Positions 7,903-17,699 are shown, numbered from the stretch's first letter. The stretch: DNA of 37,138 bases from Candidatus Zixiibacteriota bacterium (GCA_014730345.1 WJIJ01000012.1:1-37138), one strand, 5' to 3'. The notes: a model not told the origin generated them from the sequence alone. Made by a program: numbers and translations.

Positions 7903-9960
7903 TTACTTGAGCAATACCACTCTCTCAGTACGGGAGTAGGCGCAGTTTTTCAACTTCATGAAATATATACCCGATGAATAACCGGACGCGTCCCATGAAA
8001 CCCTATAATCTCCGCTTCGTTTGAATCCATCAAACAAAACCGCTACCTTTTGCCCTAAAAGATTATATATTTCGAGACCAACTTCGCCATCCTGAACAAT
8101 ATTGTACTCTATGCTGGTAACCGCGTTGAATGGATTAGGGTAGTTTATGAGTTTCAACTTTTCAGCCACTGGAACTACGGATGAGTCTTCGACACCGGTC
8201 ATTCCCACATTCATTATTACAGGAATTTTAACATTAAGATGATAGGGGTCATTGGTATGGAGGTCCAGAATGCCATAAAACCTGCCATCATAATGGTCTC
8301 CCGCAGAGCATGTTATATTAATGTCCTGGTAATCCAGCGATGCTATTTGTCCATAGTCATTGTCTGCGGCTACCCAATCAAATTCGCCGGGGGGTTGACC
8401 GCAGGAAAACCGGATGGCTTTGCCCGCGCATGGATAAACAGGTTCACCTTTAGCCACATGCAATCCCACGGTTCCTGTTTGGTTCTCGATACCGGTAGTA
8501 TAATATCTGATAGAGTTACCCTCATCTATTGATTCATACTGAAATACAATGATGTCCGGAGCAGTCAGGACTATCTGGAATGTATAGAAATAAGTTGGAT
8601 TTCCGGAATCCGGTATATCGTCCCATGTTATAACCACGCTGTCCTGACCATTGGAATAGAAATACACGGCTCCAGCCGCGTCCGGGTAAAGATTCGCCCA
8701 GTACGGAGCGAGCAAAGCATTAGGAAGGTCGGGGTCCGGGATAGGCCAGCCGGTAGAACGGAAAGAAGTGCTGTCGGTGAACGACGCCCAACCGTTACTG
8801 CAAACGCAAATGCTGTTGTAGGATTCTCCGTAATAATTAAAATCAAATCCAAAATCAATATGCCCGGTATTGCTCATGTTTGGATCACTTCCAGGGAACT
8901 CGATTTCTTCGCCTATATCGGTTATATCGACCCAATCGTATTCTGGTCCGCCCGACTGGTCAGAATCAAACCAGAAATAACCTAATGAATCCTGAAATGA
9001 TACTTCTTTAAACTGAAGACGGTAGTATAAATCTCGTTCTCCCATATTGCCAAGGGTCAAAATCTCGGTTGTTTCACCCCCGCTGGGAACATTGAACGCA
9101 AGGGTATCGGGATCCCAAACAAATTCGACCAGATCCCGGTACATAATAGGTTGTTGAGTATAGTTGCCGATACCGCATGATTCATAAGGGATATATCCAT
9201 AACCATCATCGCCCCAGCCTCTTCCCCAGCTGTTCTTTATTATCCAGGCCCCATGACCGCCGCACATGTTATCGTCCCAGCCTACAAGTTCCACGGCATG
9301 GTTGGTAGGGTCCGTGTATTCATGGAAATAGCAATTGTATTGGAAATCCTGATAGACGGTAAAACATGTCGATAAAGGGCTGTATAAAAGGGCGTTCTTC
9401 AGCGCGATGATGTTGTTGGGTACATGGCGGTAATCGTCGATCCAGGCGACAAAATTACATGTATCCTGCTCGCAATCGGACTGGTATGCGAGGTACGGGT
9501 AACATTCCTCCTCAATGGCTCCATAGTCCCTATAGAATTCCATGGCATTAACCGGGTCACCCCCGCCGCACCCCTGTCCGAGTTCGTTACAATCGAGAAC
9601 CTGTTGTTCCGAAAGGTCCCATTCCCCAGAATCAGCCAAAAGCAATGCCGATTCAAAAGCGGAAGCGACTGAAAATATCCAGCACGAACCACAGCTTCTC
9701 TGGTTTTTCGCCGGGGTAACCCCTCCCATCTCACGCCAATCCCATACATCCTGTGTGCAAATAAGCGGAGGTTCGGGAAGCTGATTAATTGCTTTATAGA
9801 TCCGTTTGGTTTCCTCGGAAATTATCAGCCCGAGATACCTTTCTTCCCCGTTTTCATCAATGTAAATTTCCGGAGGAGTATTGTCGATTTGCTGGGCCGC
9901 GATAGACCCGGCAATAAATGACCATAAGATAATTAACAAGAGGGAAGCTGAACGCCGCAT
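7903..9960 (-). CDS. Secreted papain-family (C1A) cysteine protease with nidogen-like domain and T9SS tail
   Basis: 685 residues. A signal peptide (1-22) and short pro-region precede a papain-type catalytic domain (about 71-275). The full catalytic set is visible: Gln87, Cys93 in NQRSCGSCW, His221 in TNHAVELVGWDD and Asn243 in IKNSWGRGWGDDGY. Paired Cys residues in GCGGG and CYPY suggest disulphides. An Ig-like segment (about 280-310) and a domain of about 180 residues resembling nidogen-type extracellular domains (NGWASFTDSTS) follow; the C25 protease at 11796 carries a close relative. The T9SS tail (YPNPFN ... GIYFMKL) ends the protein. The pro-region is much shorter than in eukaryotic cathepsins. 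AAGGAAGGA lies rather far (about 13 bases) upstream of the start. It probably digests extracellular protein. Confidence 0.88.
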   Translation of the reverse strand: MRRSASLLLIILWSFIAGSIAAQQIDNTPPEIYIDENGEERYLGLIISEETKRIYKAINQLPEPPLICTQDVWDWREMGGVTPAKNQRSCGSCWIFSVASAFESALLLADSGEWDLSEQQVLDCNELGQGCGGGDPVNAMEFYRDYGAIEEECYPYLAYQSDCEQDTCNFVAWIDDYRHVPNNIIALKNALLYSPLSTCFTVYQDFQYNCYFHEYTDPTNHAVELVGWDDNMCGGHGAWIIKNSWGRGWGDDGYGYIPYESCGIGNYTQQPIMYRDLVEFVWDPDTLAFNVPSGGETTEILTLGNMGERDLYYRLQFKEVSFQDSLGYFWFDSDQSGGPEYDWVDITDIGEEIEFPGSDPNMSNTGHIDFGFDFNYYGESYNSICVCSNGWASFTDSTSFRSTGWPIPDPDLPNALLAPYWANLYPDAAGAVYFYSNGQDSVVITWDDIPDSGNPTYFYTFQIVLTAPDIIVFQYESIDEGNSIRYYTTGIENQTGTVGLHVAKGEPVYPCAGKAIRFSCGQPPGEFDWVAADNDYGQIASLDYQDINITCSAGDHYDGRFYGILDLHTNDPYHLNVKIPVIMNVGMTGVEDSSVVPVAEKLKLINYPNPFNAVTSIEYNIVQDGEVGLEIYNLLGQKVAVLFDGFKRSGDYRVSWDASGYSSGIYFMKLKNCAYSRTERVVLLK

Positions 9961-10033
9961 GTGTCTTATTCCGTCCTTCCTTTAGATTATCATCCTTAAT
10001 TAAATTTTAGCATTGTCTACTAAGTACTACCGT

Positions 10034-11647
10034 TTATTTCAGGAAGACCATTCTTCCAGTTATTACGTTTTCACCCGCTCTGAATTTATAGAAATATATT
10101 CCGGATGAATATTCGGAGGCATCCCAGCGAAAAACATGATTCCCGGGATGAAGATATTCATCTGCAAGCACTTCAATTCGTTGACCAAGCAGATTATAAA
10201 CCTCAAGCAATATATCCGCGCTTTCGACGAGGGTTATCCCCAAATCTGTCCGGGGGTTAAATGGGTTGGGGCTGACAACTACCTTCGGATTACTGCCTGA
10301 AACAGACCCGGCGGTCAAATCCGTTTCCATAAATGGAAAATCCACTATGTTGTAATCGAGAACACCCCAATCTCCGGAATAGTCGTTAATTCTGTTATGC
10401 CCGGAACTAAGTATATGAAAAGTAGTATCGACCTCGGCAATAACCCTTCCTAATCCCGGTCCTGGTGAGATTCGCAATTTATACTGATAAGTTCCTAACG
10501 GCGCGTAACCGGGGATAAGGTGCCTCAGGGTCGTAAAAAAGCCTCCATAGCCGAGTATGTTTACCTCAACAGGTCCGAAAACAGGTCCGTAGAGGGTGGA
10601 ATCAGGTAACACTAATGCCGAAGCCAGCCAAGCCCTCAAAGGATAGTCCGATGTGTTGATACAATATGTTTCCACTTTCAAGGAATCGCCGGTATGGGCA
10701 AGATAGGGGATTATATTCCTGATTTTAAAATTTAATTTCGGCCATACGGTCATAGAGACCGGTATCCAGGAGTTATCTATCCCGGGCGTTTCCGACTCGA
10801 AGTTTATTCTGGCACTATATTTTCCTGGAGGAACATCGGTAGCATCAAAATCAACGCGTACCGTTTGCGTATCTCCCGGCACAAGAACCAGAGAATCGGG
10901 GAAAATCCCCGTGATCCAATCTACATCATCGGCATATACCCGAACGAAAGCTGAATCCTCGATTGCAGTCATCCCGAAAGCACGGGATGTTGAGGAATCG
11001 GCATGTATTGTAAATTTAAAGTCTTCCGGTTCGTAAATTAAATATCCGAGGGAATATGAAATATACGCGCGGATATTCAAATCGTTAGGCAACGCGTTCC
11101 ATCCCCCGCCAGGCGATTTTACAATACTGCGCTGTTCAGTCGCCCCATTGCCGTCGAGTATGGCATAAGGCGGCGCGGCGTTAATATATTCGAATCCCCC
11201 GAAAAAGCTGGTAGTATCAACATATACAAAATCGGGGAAATTAATCCTTTGACGGGTTAAATCTCCATCAAGCCCGTGTATAAAGGAAGTCATAATTTCT
11301 TCACCAGGTGAACCGTCATCATCTCTCCACACATGAAGCCGTCCTGAACCTTCCCCATAAGTTACGATCTCCAAGGCGATTATCCTGCAAGGAGCTACCG
11401 AGGTAAACCTGACCGCCCACTTTGTACCATTCTGGGAATAGCTTGGATAATAGAGATCAGGCGATGAATCATAAGCAAGTAAATATTCATCGGTATCCAA
11501 ATCAACCGGTTCGTCACCTGCATATTGCGGGTTAATCCTGACCGGTTCAAAAGCTATGGTATTACCGGCGCTGATTGGTTGAGAATAAAAAGGGAAGGAG
11601 AATAACGCGGTAACCGCGAGGACGAAAATAAATCGGAAGCGCAACAT
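10034..11647 (-). CDS. Secreted multidomain T9SS cargo protein, function unknown
   Basis: 537 residues. After a signal peptide come an N-terminal beta-sandwich region (about 50-195) with a WAVRFT...LHVWRDDDGSPG pattern seen in extracellular proteins of FCB bacteria, then an Ig-like domain (about 210-300, ending IPVSMTVW). The tail-proximal module shared with three other proteins (YGP...IPGYAPLGTYQYKL) and a T9SS tail (SPNPFNPRT ... GIYFYKF...MVFLK) follow. The long frame starts at a GTG (11659), but GGAGG (11652-11656) sits 4 bases before ATG 11647, so the ATG is chosen. The gene is 73 bases upstream of the papain-type protease on the same strand with no visible terminator between, so they may be co-transcribed. 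No enzyme motif is recognised. Confidence 0.8.
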   Translation of the reverse strand: MLRFRFIFVLAVTALFSFPFYSQPISAGNTIAFEPVRINPQYAGDEPVDLDTDEYLLAYDSSPDLYYPSYSQNGTKWAVRFTSVAPCRIIALEIVTYGEGSGRLHVWRDDDGSPGEEIMTSFIHGLDGDLTRQRINFPDFVYVDTTSFFGGFEYINAAPPYAILDGNGATEQRSIVKSPGGGWNALPNDLNIRAYISYSLGYLIYEPEDFKFTIHADSSTSRAFGMTAIEDSAFVRVYADDVDWITGIFPDSLVLVPGDTQTVRVDFDATDVPPGKYSARINFESETPGIDNSWIPVSMTVWPKLNFKIRNIIPYLAHTGDSLKVETYCINTSDYPLRAWLASALVLPDSTLYGPVFGPVEVNILGYGGFFTTLRHLIPGYAPLGTYQYKLRISPGPGLGRVIAEVDTTFHILSSGHNRINDYSGDWGVLDYNIVDFPFMETDLTAGSVSGSNPKVVVSPNPFNPRTDLGITLVESADILLEVYNLLGQRIEVLADEYLHPGNHVFRWDASEYSSGIYFYKFRAGENVITGRMVFLK

Positions 11648-11744
11648 CGCTACCTCCACAGAGGAAAATTAATTGGATGAAGGAATACTGCCAACAAATA
11701 TAATAAATAGCATTTTTTCAAAAAATCAACATCTAAATGCGGAG

Positions 11745-11777
11745 TTAAGCCGGTTACAGCAACCATAACCGGCTTAA
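11745..11777 (-). terminator. Hairpin downstream of the C25 protease gene
   Basis: A perfect 12-bp stem TTAAGCCGGTTA/TAACCGGCTTAA with a 9-base loop lies 18 bases after the stop codon. No U-run follows directly (CTCCGCATTTAG), so it may be a weak terminator or a 3'-end stabiliser. Confidence 0.5.
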
Positions 11778-11795
11778 TCCAAACATCCGTAGAAA

Positions 11796-14700
11796 TTATT
11801 TTAAAAGGGTCATACGGCGGGTAATTGATTTTTTCGGAGTTTCAAGCTTGTAAAAATAGATACCGCTTGCCTGCATATCGGTTCTCCAGCTAATCGATTT
11901 ATAACCCGCTGTTTGATAGCCATTTATTAATGTTTCAACTTTCTGCCCGAGCAGGTTGAATACTTCCAGTTTAACATGGGCATCCTCAGGGAGGTCGAAA
12001 CGGATGGTAGTAGTCGGATTGAACGGATTCGGATAATTCTGATGAAGATTATATGCCGTCGGCAATCCGCTCATATCATCTCCTTCCTCTACACCGACCG
12101 GTTCGTCAACATCCATCAAAACCGCAAGACTGGCCGGTTCCTCTTCATGGTAAATATCCCATCCGGAAATATCAATCGTTCCTTCGTATTGTCCCGGCGG
12201 CAGGTTCCGCGCGTCAAACATAACAGCTACAGTATCCGCGCCGTCAGGTTCAATGATTCCGGAAATGGAATCGATTCTGATCCAATCGCGATAGAACTTG
12301 ATGGCCATGTTGCTGTGCAGGTATTCTTCGCTGTATGCCACCTGCAACCCGATGGAACCATTTTCATTCTCTATACCGATTCCGCACTGGTCAAGTCTGC
12401 CGGGACCGACTTCGGCATACTGGTAAACAATTCTACCTGAAGCTGTCAGGATCGCCTGGAATGTAAATACGCCCGTCTGGCGCCAATCGCGGATATGATC
12501 CCATGTAATTATCGCGGTATCCGAGTTATTGGTGTAAAAGTATGCTCCTCCGCCGTGTTCGAATGTCAGATTGTCGACAAACAAACCGAGCAGGCAGTTG
12601 GGATTATAAGAATGCGGGAATGGACGGGTTCCGCCCGATATCGAGGTGCTGTCGGTAAACGATGCCCAGCCGTTGGTGCATACATTAATCTGGCCGTAGC
12701 TTATCCCATAATAAGGAAATTCAAATCCCAACTCGAGAGGCCCTGAATTGCCATTGATGTTGTCCGGTTGGAATGTTACAGGTGTTCCAATTCCGGTTAT
12801 ATCAATCCAGTTATAGTCCGGGCCGTTATGCTCATCAGAATCCATCCACGCGTAACCGAACTCATCCGGGCCGCCTCCGTTATCGATCTCGTTATCACCA
12901 ATCAAGTAGTTTAGGTCGAGGTCGCCGGTATTGGAAATGATCATTTCGGTAACCATGGTGTCGCCGGAGTACAACGTGGGCGCGAAACTATCCGGGTTAA
13001 CGCTTAATCTTGCTCCTGTAATGGCATACCCCATAGTTATATTGGAAGCGATGGATTCTATGTTGCCGGGATAAACCGCGCTGACATAGTAATAATATTC
13101 GGTATAGTTTTGAAGTCCCTCATCGAGATAGGTCATCGTAGGATGGTTCACGCTTCCAATCTGGGAAAAAGGACCGTTTTCATTGGTTCCGCGGTATATT
13201 TTATATGATTGCGGCGTGATATCAGGCGCGCTCCAATCAAGCATAACCTGCTCATCCATATCCAGTGAAGCGGCTAATCCTTCGGGAGCAGGGTGCGCGG
13301 AAGTAATTTCCAGGGAATCCGTATTATCATTGAATATAAAATTAAACTCCTCGCTGTAATTGGGAGTTACCGAGAAATTCGAACCGCCAACTCCCCCTCG
13401 TCCGTATGCGGCAACATTGGCGTGCATTGGGTAAATGCGGAAATTATAAGTTGTTCCTTCATTCATGGTCGCGCTTCCTGACCACATGTAGTCCAAATCA
13501 TTATATCCGCCTTCCAACTCAGCATTCAGTCCCTCGGCGGAGAAAACGGTCAACGTCCAATTATTCTCGTTTCCGGATGGATTCACATTCAATACCGGAA
13601 CATTGGGAGCGGCTCCCGGGGAATCTATACTGAAACTCGAACCGTCCTGAAGTTTGGATGCCTGGTCGTTATAATCCTCCGAAAAAACAGCCCAGTTGAA
13701 TGTGTTGTTATCATCGGAACCGAGCTGGACCAAACCGGTGAATATTCCATCGTTGGCTGTTTCATCCGGCTGGACACCATCATCGCGCATAGGACTGAAT
13801 GAACAGTCCCATTGGTTATTATGATAGCCGTCATCGTCCCAGCTACCGCGGGCGTAAAATGTGCGGTATTGAATATCCTCAGGATTTCCAAAAGAAGCTT
13901 TCAATACCACTTCAGTTTTCGGTTCAAGGGCGAAGTTGCGCTGGATAGTATCGTTTTCGTTAACGGTTACCTGAGCGAATTCCGGAAGGTAGTCGGATGT
14001 GTATTCAGCGCGGATCTGCCATACCGAATCGGCGGGGACATACATGGAATAATATCCATCGGAATTGCAGTTGGAAATAATCAAGGGTTCCCGGTTTGTA
14101 ACCGAAACCATTCCTTCCAGCGGATCGGATGTCAGCAGGTCGGAAACATGGCCATGAACCACTCCATACCCTTCGGGCGGTATGACGTCAATATCGTTCT
14201 CATACCTGAAGTAATCCGGTTTCGTGACGGTAACCTTGACCACCGTATTGGGATTCTGGGGAGTTATCGGTACACTCACCGGCCCGCCGGTGCCCTCCGC
14301 AACTCCTATAATTTCACCACCGGATGTCAGGGCGATAAACGAACCTTCATCGGCGGTAACGGTGAATTGATTGAGCCCGCTGAATAAAACCTCGGCATGA
14401 TTTACGGATAAATCCTGGGGCATCTCGGTATACATGGTCATGAAAGCATCGCCGTGGTGGTGGAACAGGTGATGAGTATAAACCTTATGCTGAGGATTAT
14501 AAGGCCATCCCGATGCCTGCAAATAATGTTTGCCAGAGACATTGGCGAAAGCGGGCAATGGATAAACATCCCCGTCCTCACCGTATTCAGGATCGAATCC
14601 GGGCCATATAAGGTCCATTATTCCAAAGATATAGGTATCATTAACAAAGGAATAGGAAACCTCCGAGGCGGCGGTTAAACCGAGTGCGCCATAATCCATT

Positions 14701-16304
14701 CTGTGGAAAGCCTCGGTAAAGCACTGTCCGCTCCAGTTGTATCTGCCGGTGAGACAGTTTATGGTAAACACAAACGGATACATTTCGTTTTCAAGTCCAA
14801 ACAAATCGCCTATCCCATAATCCGGTTCACCCCATCCTGTTTCGCCGCCATGGTCGCGGTGAAGCAACATGAACGCTCCATCGTTCAAATCGTTGTTCAA
14901 GCGGGTGGCGTTACCGCCCCAATCGGTAAGATATTCCGGCGTTTCCTCGATATATTCATAGCCAAGGGGGCCGAAATAATTCACCAGCATGGGAGTATTG
15001 GGATTGGTAGACCATACGTTTCCCGGAGTGCCTGAATAGATGGCATATTCCTTAACAGGTTCCTTGCCGAGTACACGTTCAAGATACCCGGCGCAAATCT
15101 CGGTGCAAAGTATGAACCATCGCTCGGTCTGCCATCCACCGGCTATAACCGGGTGATCGTAAAAACCATCGTAGGTCGGCGGGTTGCGCTCATAATCGAG
15201 CATCTTCTGAATCATGGTGGAAAGATGATCATTGTTTTGAGCGGTTATGCGGGCGAAGGCAATATCGGGAAGGTTGTCGGAATCATAATCAGCATAGATA
15301 TTATCAGATACACAGTAATTATTCCACATGGGAGAAGTGATTCCATAATTATCGCCGGAGTCCTGGTAATCGGATAAAAGCAGTACTGCCACGGGAGGCG
15401 TATCCCAGTTCTCATAGGCGTCATCCACAAATCCTTCGATCGCGCTGATGCTGTTGCCGCCTATATCGGATAATGTAAATATCCCCGTGCTGATACCCTG
15501 CTGATTACGCCAGAGTTTCAGGGTGTCCGCCCAGGAAATGAAGTCACCATCATCCGGTACTATTATTACATATTCGAACTCATCATCATCGGCAGGTTCT
15601 ATCCGTCGGTCGAAATTCATCTTCGGTAGAGTTTCATAGTTGATTAAATTCTCCCTCAATATCGGTTCCCAGTACCGATTCCGCAAGCGGTCCTCGCCGA
15701 ACCGGTTATAACCGCCGCTGAATTTAACTTCAACCTTAAGGTTTTTATATACAAGAAGTTCACCGCTGACCGGATTATATTGGAATGGGGTTATCCCCAG
15801 GATAATATAATCGACTCCGCGCATCCTGGCAGGCTGGGAAATCATTACCGGGTTTTGAGGATAGTATTGGTCCCTGGAGTAAATATCCGGGTCCTTTTCA
15901 AAGACAATCGGGGAATCATCATTTTCAAAGGGTATCGGCGGAGCAGGAGCGATAACCATATCGGTTAATACTTCCGTCTCGGAATCCAATATACGCAATT
16001 CGGCTGTCGCGCCTGCGGGGATAGCTATCATACGGCCATGTCCCGGGAGATTGGGCGCGCCGGCATTATTCGGAAGCATTACTCCGGGTATGCCGATAAC
16101 CTGCATGGGCTGGCCATCTATATCTACATTATCGATAAACATCGATTCTATAGAGTGGACAACCTCTACTCCGGATGGATCCTGGCCGACAAGATTAAAT
16201 CCATTTTCTCCCCAGTTGTCATCGAAGGTGATGACCTCCGCCGGGGCTGTTGAACATAAAGCCAAGAGAAAAACAGAAGTAAGAAGAATACGATGGAACT
16301 TCAT
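11796..16304 (-). CDS. Gingipain-like cysteine protease (peptidase family C25), multidomain, T9SS-exported
   Basis: 1502 residues. In order: signal peptide (1-22); propeptide (about 22-235); C25 catalytic domain (about 245-565) with His485 in HRDHGGETGWG and Cys517 in FTINCLTG, 32 residues apart as in gingipains; an Ig-like domain (about 630-700); a carboxypeptidase-regulatory-like domain (714-793); a beta-rich part (800-1000); fibronectin III (about 1003-1090); an Ig-like strand set (1097-1140); the nidogen-like domain shared with the papain-type protease (about 1150-1340); and the T9SS tail (NYPNPFNPTTT at 1423 to the end). AAGGAAG precedes ATG 16304. Gingipains act as secreted or surface Arg/Lys proteases; the specificity here is unknown. 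Presence of the T9SS tail argues for cargo rather than the PorU sortase. The paralogue at 1-393 suggests a family expansion. Confidence 0.9.
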   Translation of the reverse strand: MKFHRILLTSVFLLALCSTAPAEVITFDDNWGENGFNLVGQDPSGVEVVHSIESMFIDNVDIDGQPMQVIGIPGVMLPNNAGAPNLPGHGRMIAIPAGATAELRILDSETEVLTDMVIAPAPPIPFENDDSPIVFEKDPDIYSRDQYYPQNPVMISQPARMRGVDYIILGITPFQYNPVSGELLVYKNLKVEVKFSGGYNRFGEDRLRNRYWEPILRENLINYETLPKMNFDRRIEPADDDEFEYVIIVPDDGDFISWADTLKLWRNQQGISTGIFTLSDIGGNSISAIEGFVDDAYENWDTPPVAVLLLSDYQDSGDNYGITSPMWNNYCVSDNIYADYDSDNLPDIAFARITAQNNDHLSTMIQKMLDYERNPPTYDGFYDHPVIAGGWQTERWFILCTEICAGYLERVLGKEPVKEYAIYSGTPGNVWSTNPNTPMLVNYFGPLGYEYIEETPEYLTDWGGNATRLNNDLNDGAFMLLHRDHGGETGWGEPDYGIGDLFGLENEMYPFVFTINCLTGRYNWSGQCFTEAFHRMDYGALGLTAASEVSYSFVNDTYIFGIMDLIWPGFDPEYGEDGDVYPLPAFANVSGKHYLQASGWPYNPQHKVYTHHLFHHHGDAFMTMYTEMPQDLSVNHAEVLFSGLNQFTVTADEGSFIALTSGGEIIGVAEGTGGPVSVPITPQNPNTVVKVTVTKPDYFRYENDIDVIPPEGYGVVHGHVSDLLTSDPLEGMVSVTNREPLIISNCNSDGYYSMYVPADSVWQIRAEYTSDYLPEFAQVTVNENDTIQRNFALEPKTEVVLKASFGNPEDIQYRTFYARGSWDDDGYHNNQWDCSFSPMRDDGVQPDETANDGIFTGLVQLGSDDNNTFNWAVFSEDYNDQASKLQDGSSFSIDSPGAAPNVPVLNVNPSGNENNWTLTVFSAEGLNAELEGGYNDLDYMWSGSATMNEGTTYNFRIYPMHANVAAYGRGGVGGSNFSVTPNYSEEFNFIFNDNTDSLEITSAHPAPEGLAASLDMDEQVMLDWSAPDITPQSYKIYRGTNENGPFSQIGSVNHPTMTYLDEGLQNYTEYYYYVSAVYPGNIESIASNITMGYAITGARLSVNPDSFAPTLYSGDTMVTEMIISNTGDLDLNYLIGDNEIDNGGGPDEFGYAWMDSDEHNGPDYNWIDITGIGTPVTFQPDNINGNSGPLELGFEFPYYGISYGQINVCTNGWASFTDSTSISGGTRPFPHSYNPNCLLGLFVDNLTFEHGGGAYFYTNNSDTAIITWDHIRDWRQTGVFTFQAILTASGRIVYQYAEVGPGRLDQCGIGIENENGSIGLQVAYSEEYLHSNMAIKFYRDWIRIDSISGIIEPDGADTVAVMFDARNLPPGQYEGTIDISGWDIYHEEEPASLAVLMDVDEPVGVEEGDDMSGLPTAYNLHQNYPNPFNPTTTIRFDLPEDAHVKLEVFNLLGQKVETLINGYQTAGYKSISWRTDMQASGIYFYKLETPKKSITRRMTLLK

Positions 16305-16452
16305 GAAGACTTCCTTCCGATTATATATTATAACTACAAATATTTTCGAGTCATTATTTCAATCTTACTCGGGGGTTTAAGGATAACTACCAGTCTAATG
16401 TAATATAGTTAAAATTTTCGCAGATGTAAATAGGAAGATAAGAAAATTCGGC

Positions 16453-16483
16453 AAAAAAATGCAGGCCTGAAGCCTGCATTTTT
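16453..16483 (-). terminator. Rho-independent terminator of cheV
   Basis: The hairpin AAAAATGCAGGC / GCCTGCATTTTT (16455-16466 and 16472-16483, loop CTGAA) gives a T7 run on the minus strand. It lies 30 bases past the cheV stop and also ends in TTTTT on the + strand. Confidence 0.8.
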
Positions 16484-16512
16484 AGTTATCGAATCTTCCA
16501 AAAGATTGAGGA

Positions 16513-17451
16513 TTAGGCGGTAGGGACCGGCTCTTCTTCCGGGGTTTTTCCAAATTTTTTCTGTAAACACGCTTCCATGGCTTTTATCATTTCTTCGGAT
16601 TCGGGTTTGCCTACCTGGGCATCGGCGCCGGTTTGACGGCCATTGAGCAGGTTATTATCCCCGATTAGAGAAGAATAAAGAACGACCGGAATATCTTTTA
16701 AATTCGGATCCTGCTTGATTTTCGAAGTGAGAGTCAAGCCATCCATCCGGGGCATCTCGATATCGGTAACCACTAAATCGAAGGGACCTCCCCGCTCATT
16801 TCGCTTAGCTTGAATAGTCTCCCATGCTTGCTGGCCATCGCTACAGGCAACTATATTTTCAAAGCCATTCTCTTTCATGATACGCAAAACGGATTTTCTC
16901 ATTACACCGGAATCTTCAGCCAGCAATACGCGGGCTTTCTCAAAAGAACCACTGGTAACTTTACCGTGGACTGGTTTAGTAGCGAAATCCAAACCGAGGA
17001 TTTCGCTCAGAAGTACCTCGAAATCAACAATTTGCACAGTCCGCTTGTTCACATTTACCGTTCCGGTAATGGGGGCGCCTATCTGCATGAGATACCTCGA
17101 CGGGGGTTCGATTTCATCCCAGGTCAGCCGATGGATAACATCGACCGCGTCGACCAGAATCCCGCAACGCATCTTGTTGAATTCCACCACTATAATCGAC
17201 CCGCGGCCCTCAGCGATTTCATCGCCCTGAATACTGAAATAGGTGGCGAGGTTAATTAAGGTAAGCACTTCATCGCGAATCTTAAAAATACCTTCCACCT
17301 CCGCGGGTGTATGCGGAATCGGGACGGTGTTGATTCTCTCTATAACTTCCCGGACTTTGGAAACGCTTATTCCGTAAAATGTTTGTTCGATACGAAAAAT
17401 TAGAAGCTCCATCTCTTCGGAACCGGAACCTGATTTAGTACCTTTTGCCAT
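16513..17451 (-). CDS. cheV: CheV-type chemotaxis coupling protein (CheW domain plus receiver domain)
   Basis: 312 residues. A CheW-like SH3-type domain (about 13-155, ELLIFRIEQTFYGISVSKVREVIE) couples receptors to CheA. It is followed by a response-regulator receiver domain (about 173-300) with acidic pocket Glu179/Asp180, phospho-acceptor Asp230 in VVTDIEMPRMDG, Ser260 and Lys282 in the GKPES loop. This order defines CheV, which is thought to tune receptor sensitivity by phosphorylation from CheA. AGGAG lies 6 bases before ATG 17451, and a FliA-like promoter motif lies 43 bases upstream. No other che gene is adjacent, so it is an orphan locus with its own terminator. The cytoplasmic location is clear from the lack of a signal sequence. 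Confidence 0.9.
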   Translation of the reverse strand: MAKGTKSGSGSEEMELLIFRIEQTFYGISVSKVREVIERINTVPIPHTPAEVEGIFKIRDEVLTLINLATYFSIQGDEIAEGRGSIIVVEFNKMRCGILVDAVDVIHRLTWDEIEPPSRYLMQIGAPITGTVNVNKRTVQIVDFEVLLSEILGLDFATKPVHGKVTSGSFEKARVLLAEDSGVMRKSVLRIMKENGFENIVACSDGQQAWETIQAKRNERGGPFDLVVTDIEMPRMDGLTLTSKIKQDPNLKDIPVVLYSSLIGDNNLLNGRQTGADAQVGKPESEEMIKAMEACLQKKFGKTPEEEPVPTA

Positions 17452-17494
17452 AGTGACTCCTATTTCAATCTGTAAATTCTTTCAATTTATAGAC

Positions 17495-17521
17495 TTATCG
17501 GATACCCCGCCTTGAGTTTTC
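17495..17521 (-). promoter_or_regulatory. FliA (sigma-28)-like promoter of cheV
   Basis: On the minus strand GAAAACTC, 11 bases, TCCGATAA (17502-17495). The -10 matches the FliA consensus at 7 of 8 positions with correct spacing; the -35 has AAA and one T. The bases TCCGATAAGT are identical to those upstream of the 7538 gene. Control of a chemotaxis gene by sigma-28 is the usual arrangement. Confidence 0.45.
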
Positions 17522-17619
17522 TGCTAAGAAATAATTATATTAATTCCTTTAAATATCTATCGACAGATAAAATTCCGAAATAAATTAAAATCGTCCTTTT
17601 TGATGAAAATTAAATTACT

Positions 17620-17668
17620 TTCGCGCTTTAACTTAGCGAATTGAACGTATTCAATAAATATGCGCGAA
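17620..17668 (-). terminator. Possible terminator hairpin after the sugar-dehydrogenase-like gene
   Basis: Outer arms TTCGCGC (17620-17626) and GCGCGAA (17662-17668) enclose an inner hairpin ATTGAA-CGTA-TTCAAT (17640-17655). On the minus strand AT-rich sequence with short T-runs follows. It sits 32 bases past the stop at 17700. Confidence 0.35.
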
Positions 17669-17699
17669 GAATGTAAAATTTTATGCTTATTGGTTAATT

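Noticed and set aside
16088-16105. GCCGATAA on the + strand as a further FliA -10 box
   Set aside because: It lies within the coding sequence of the C25 protease with no gene downstream in that direction.
11796-16304. The C25 protein as the T9SS sortase PorU
   Set aside because: It carries its own sorting domain and many accessory domains, which fits cargo rather than PorU.
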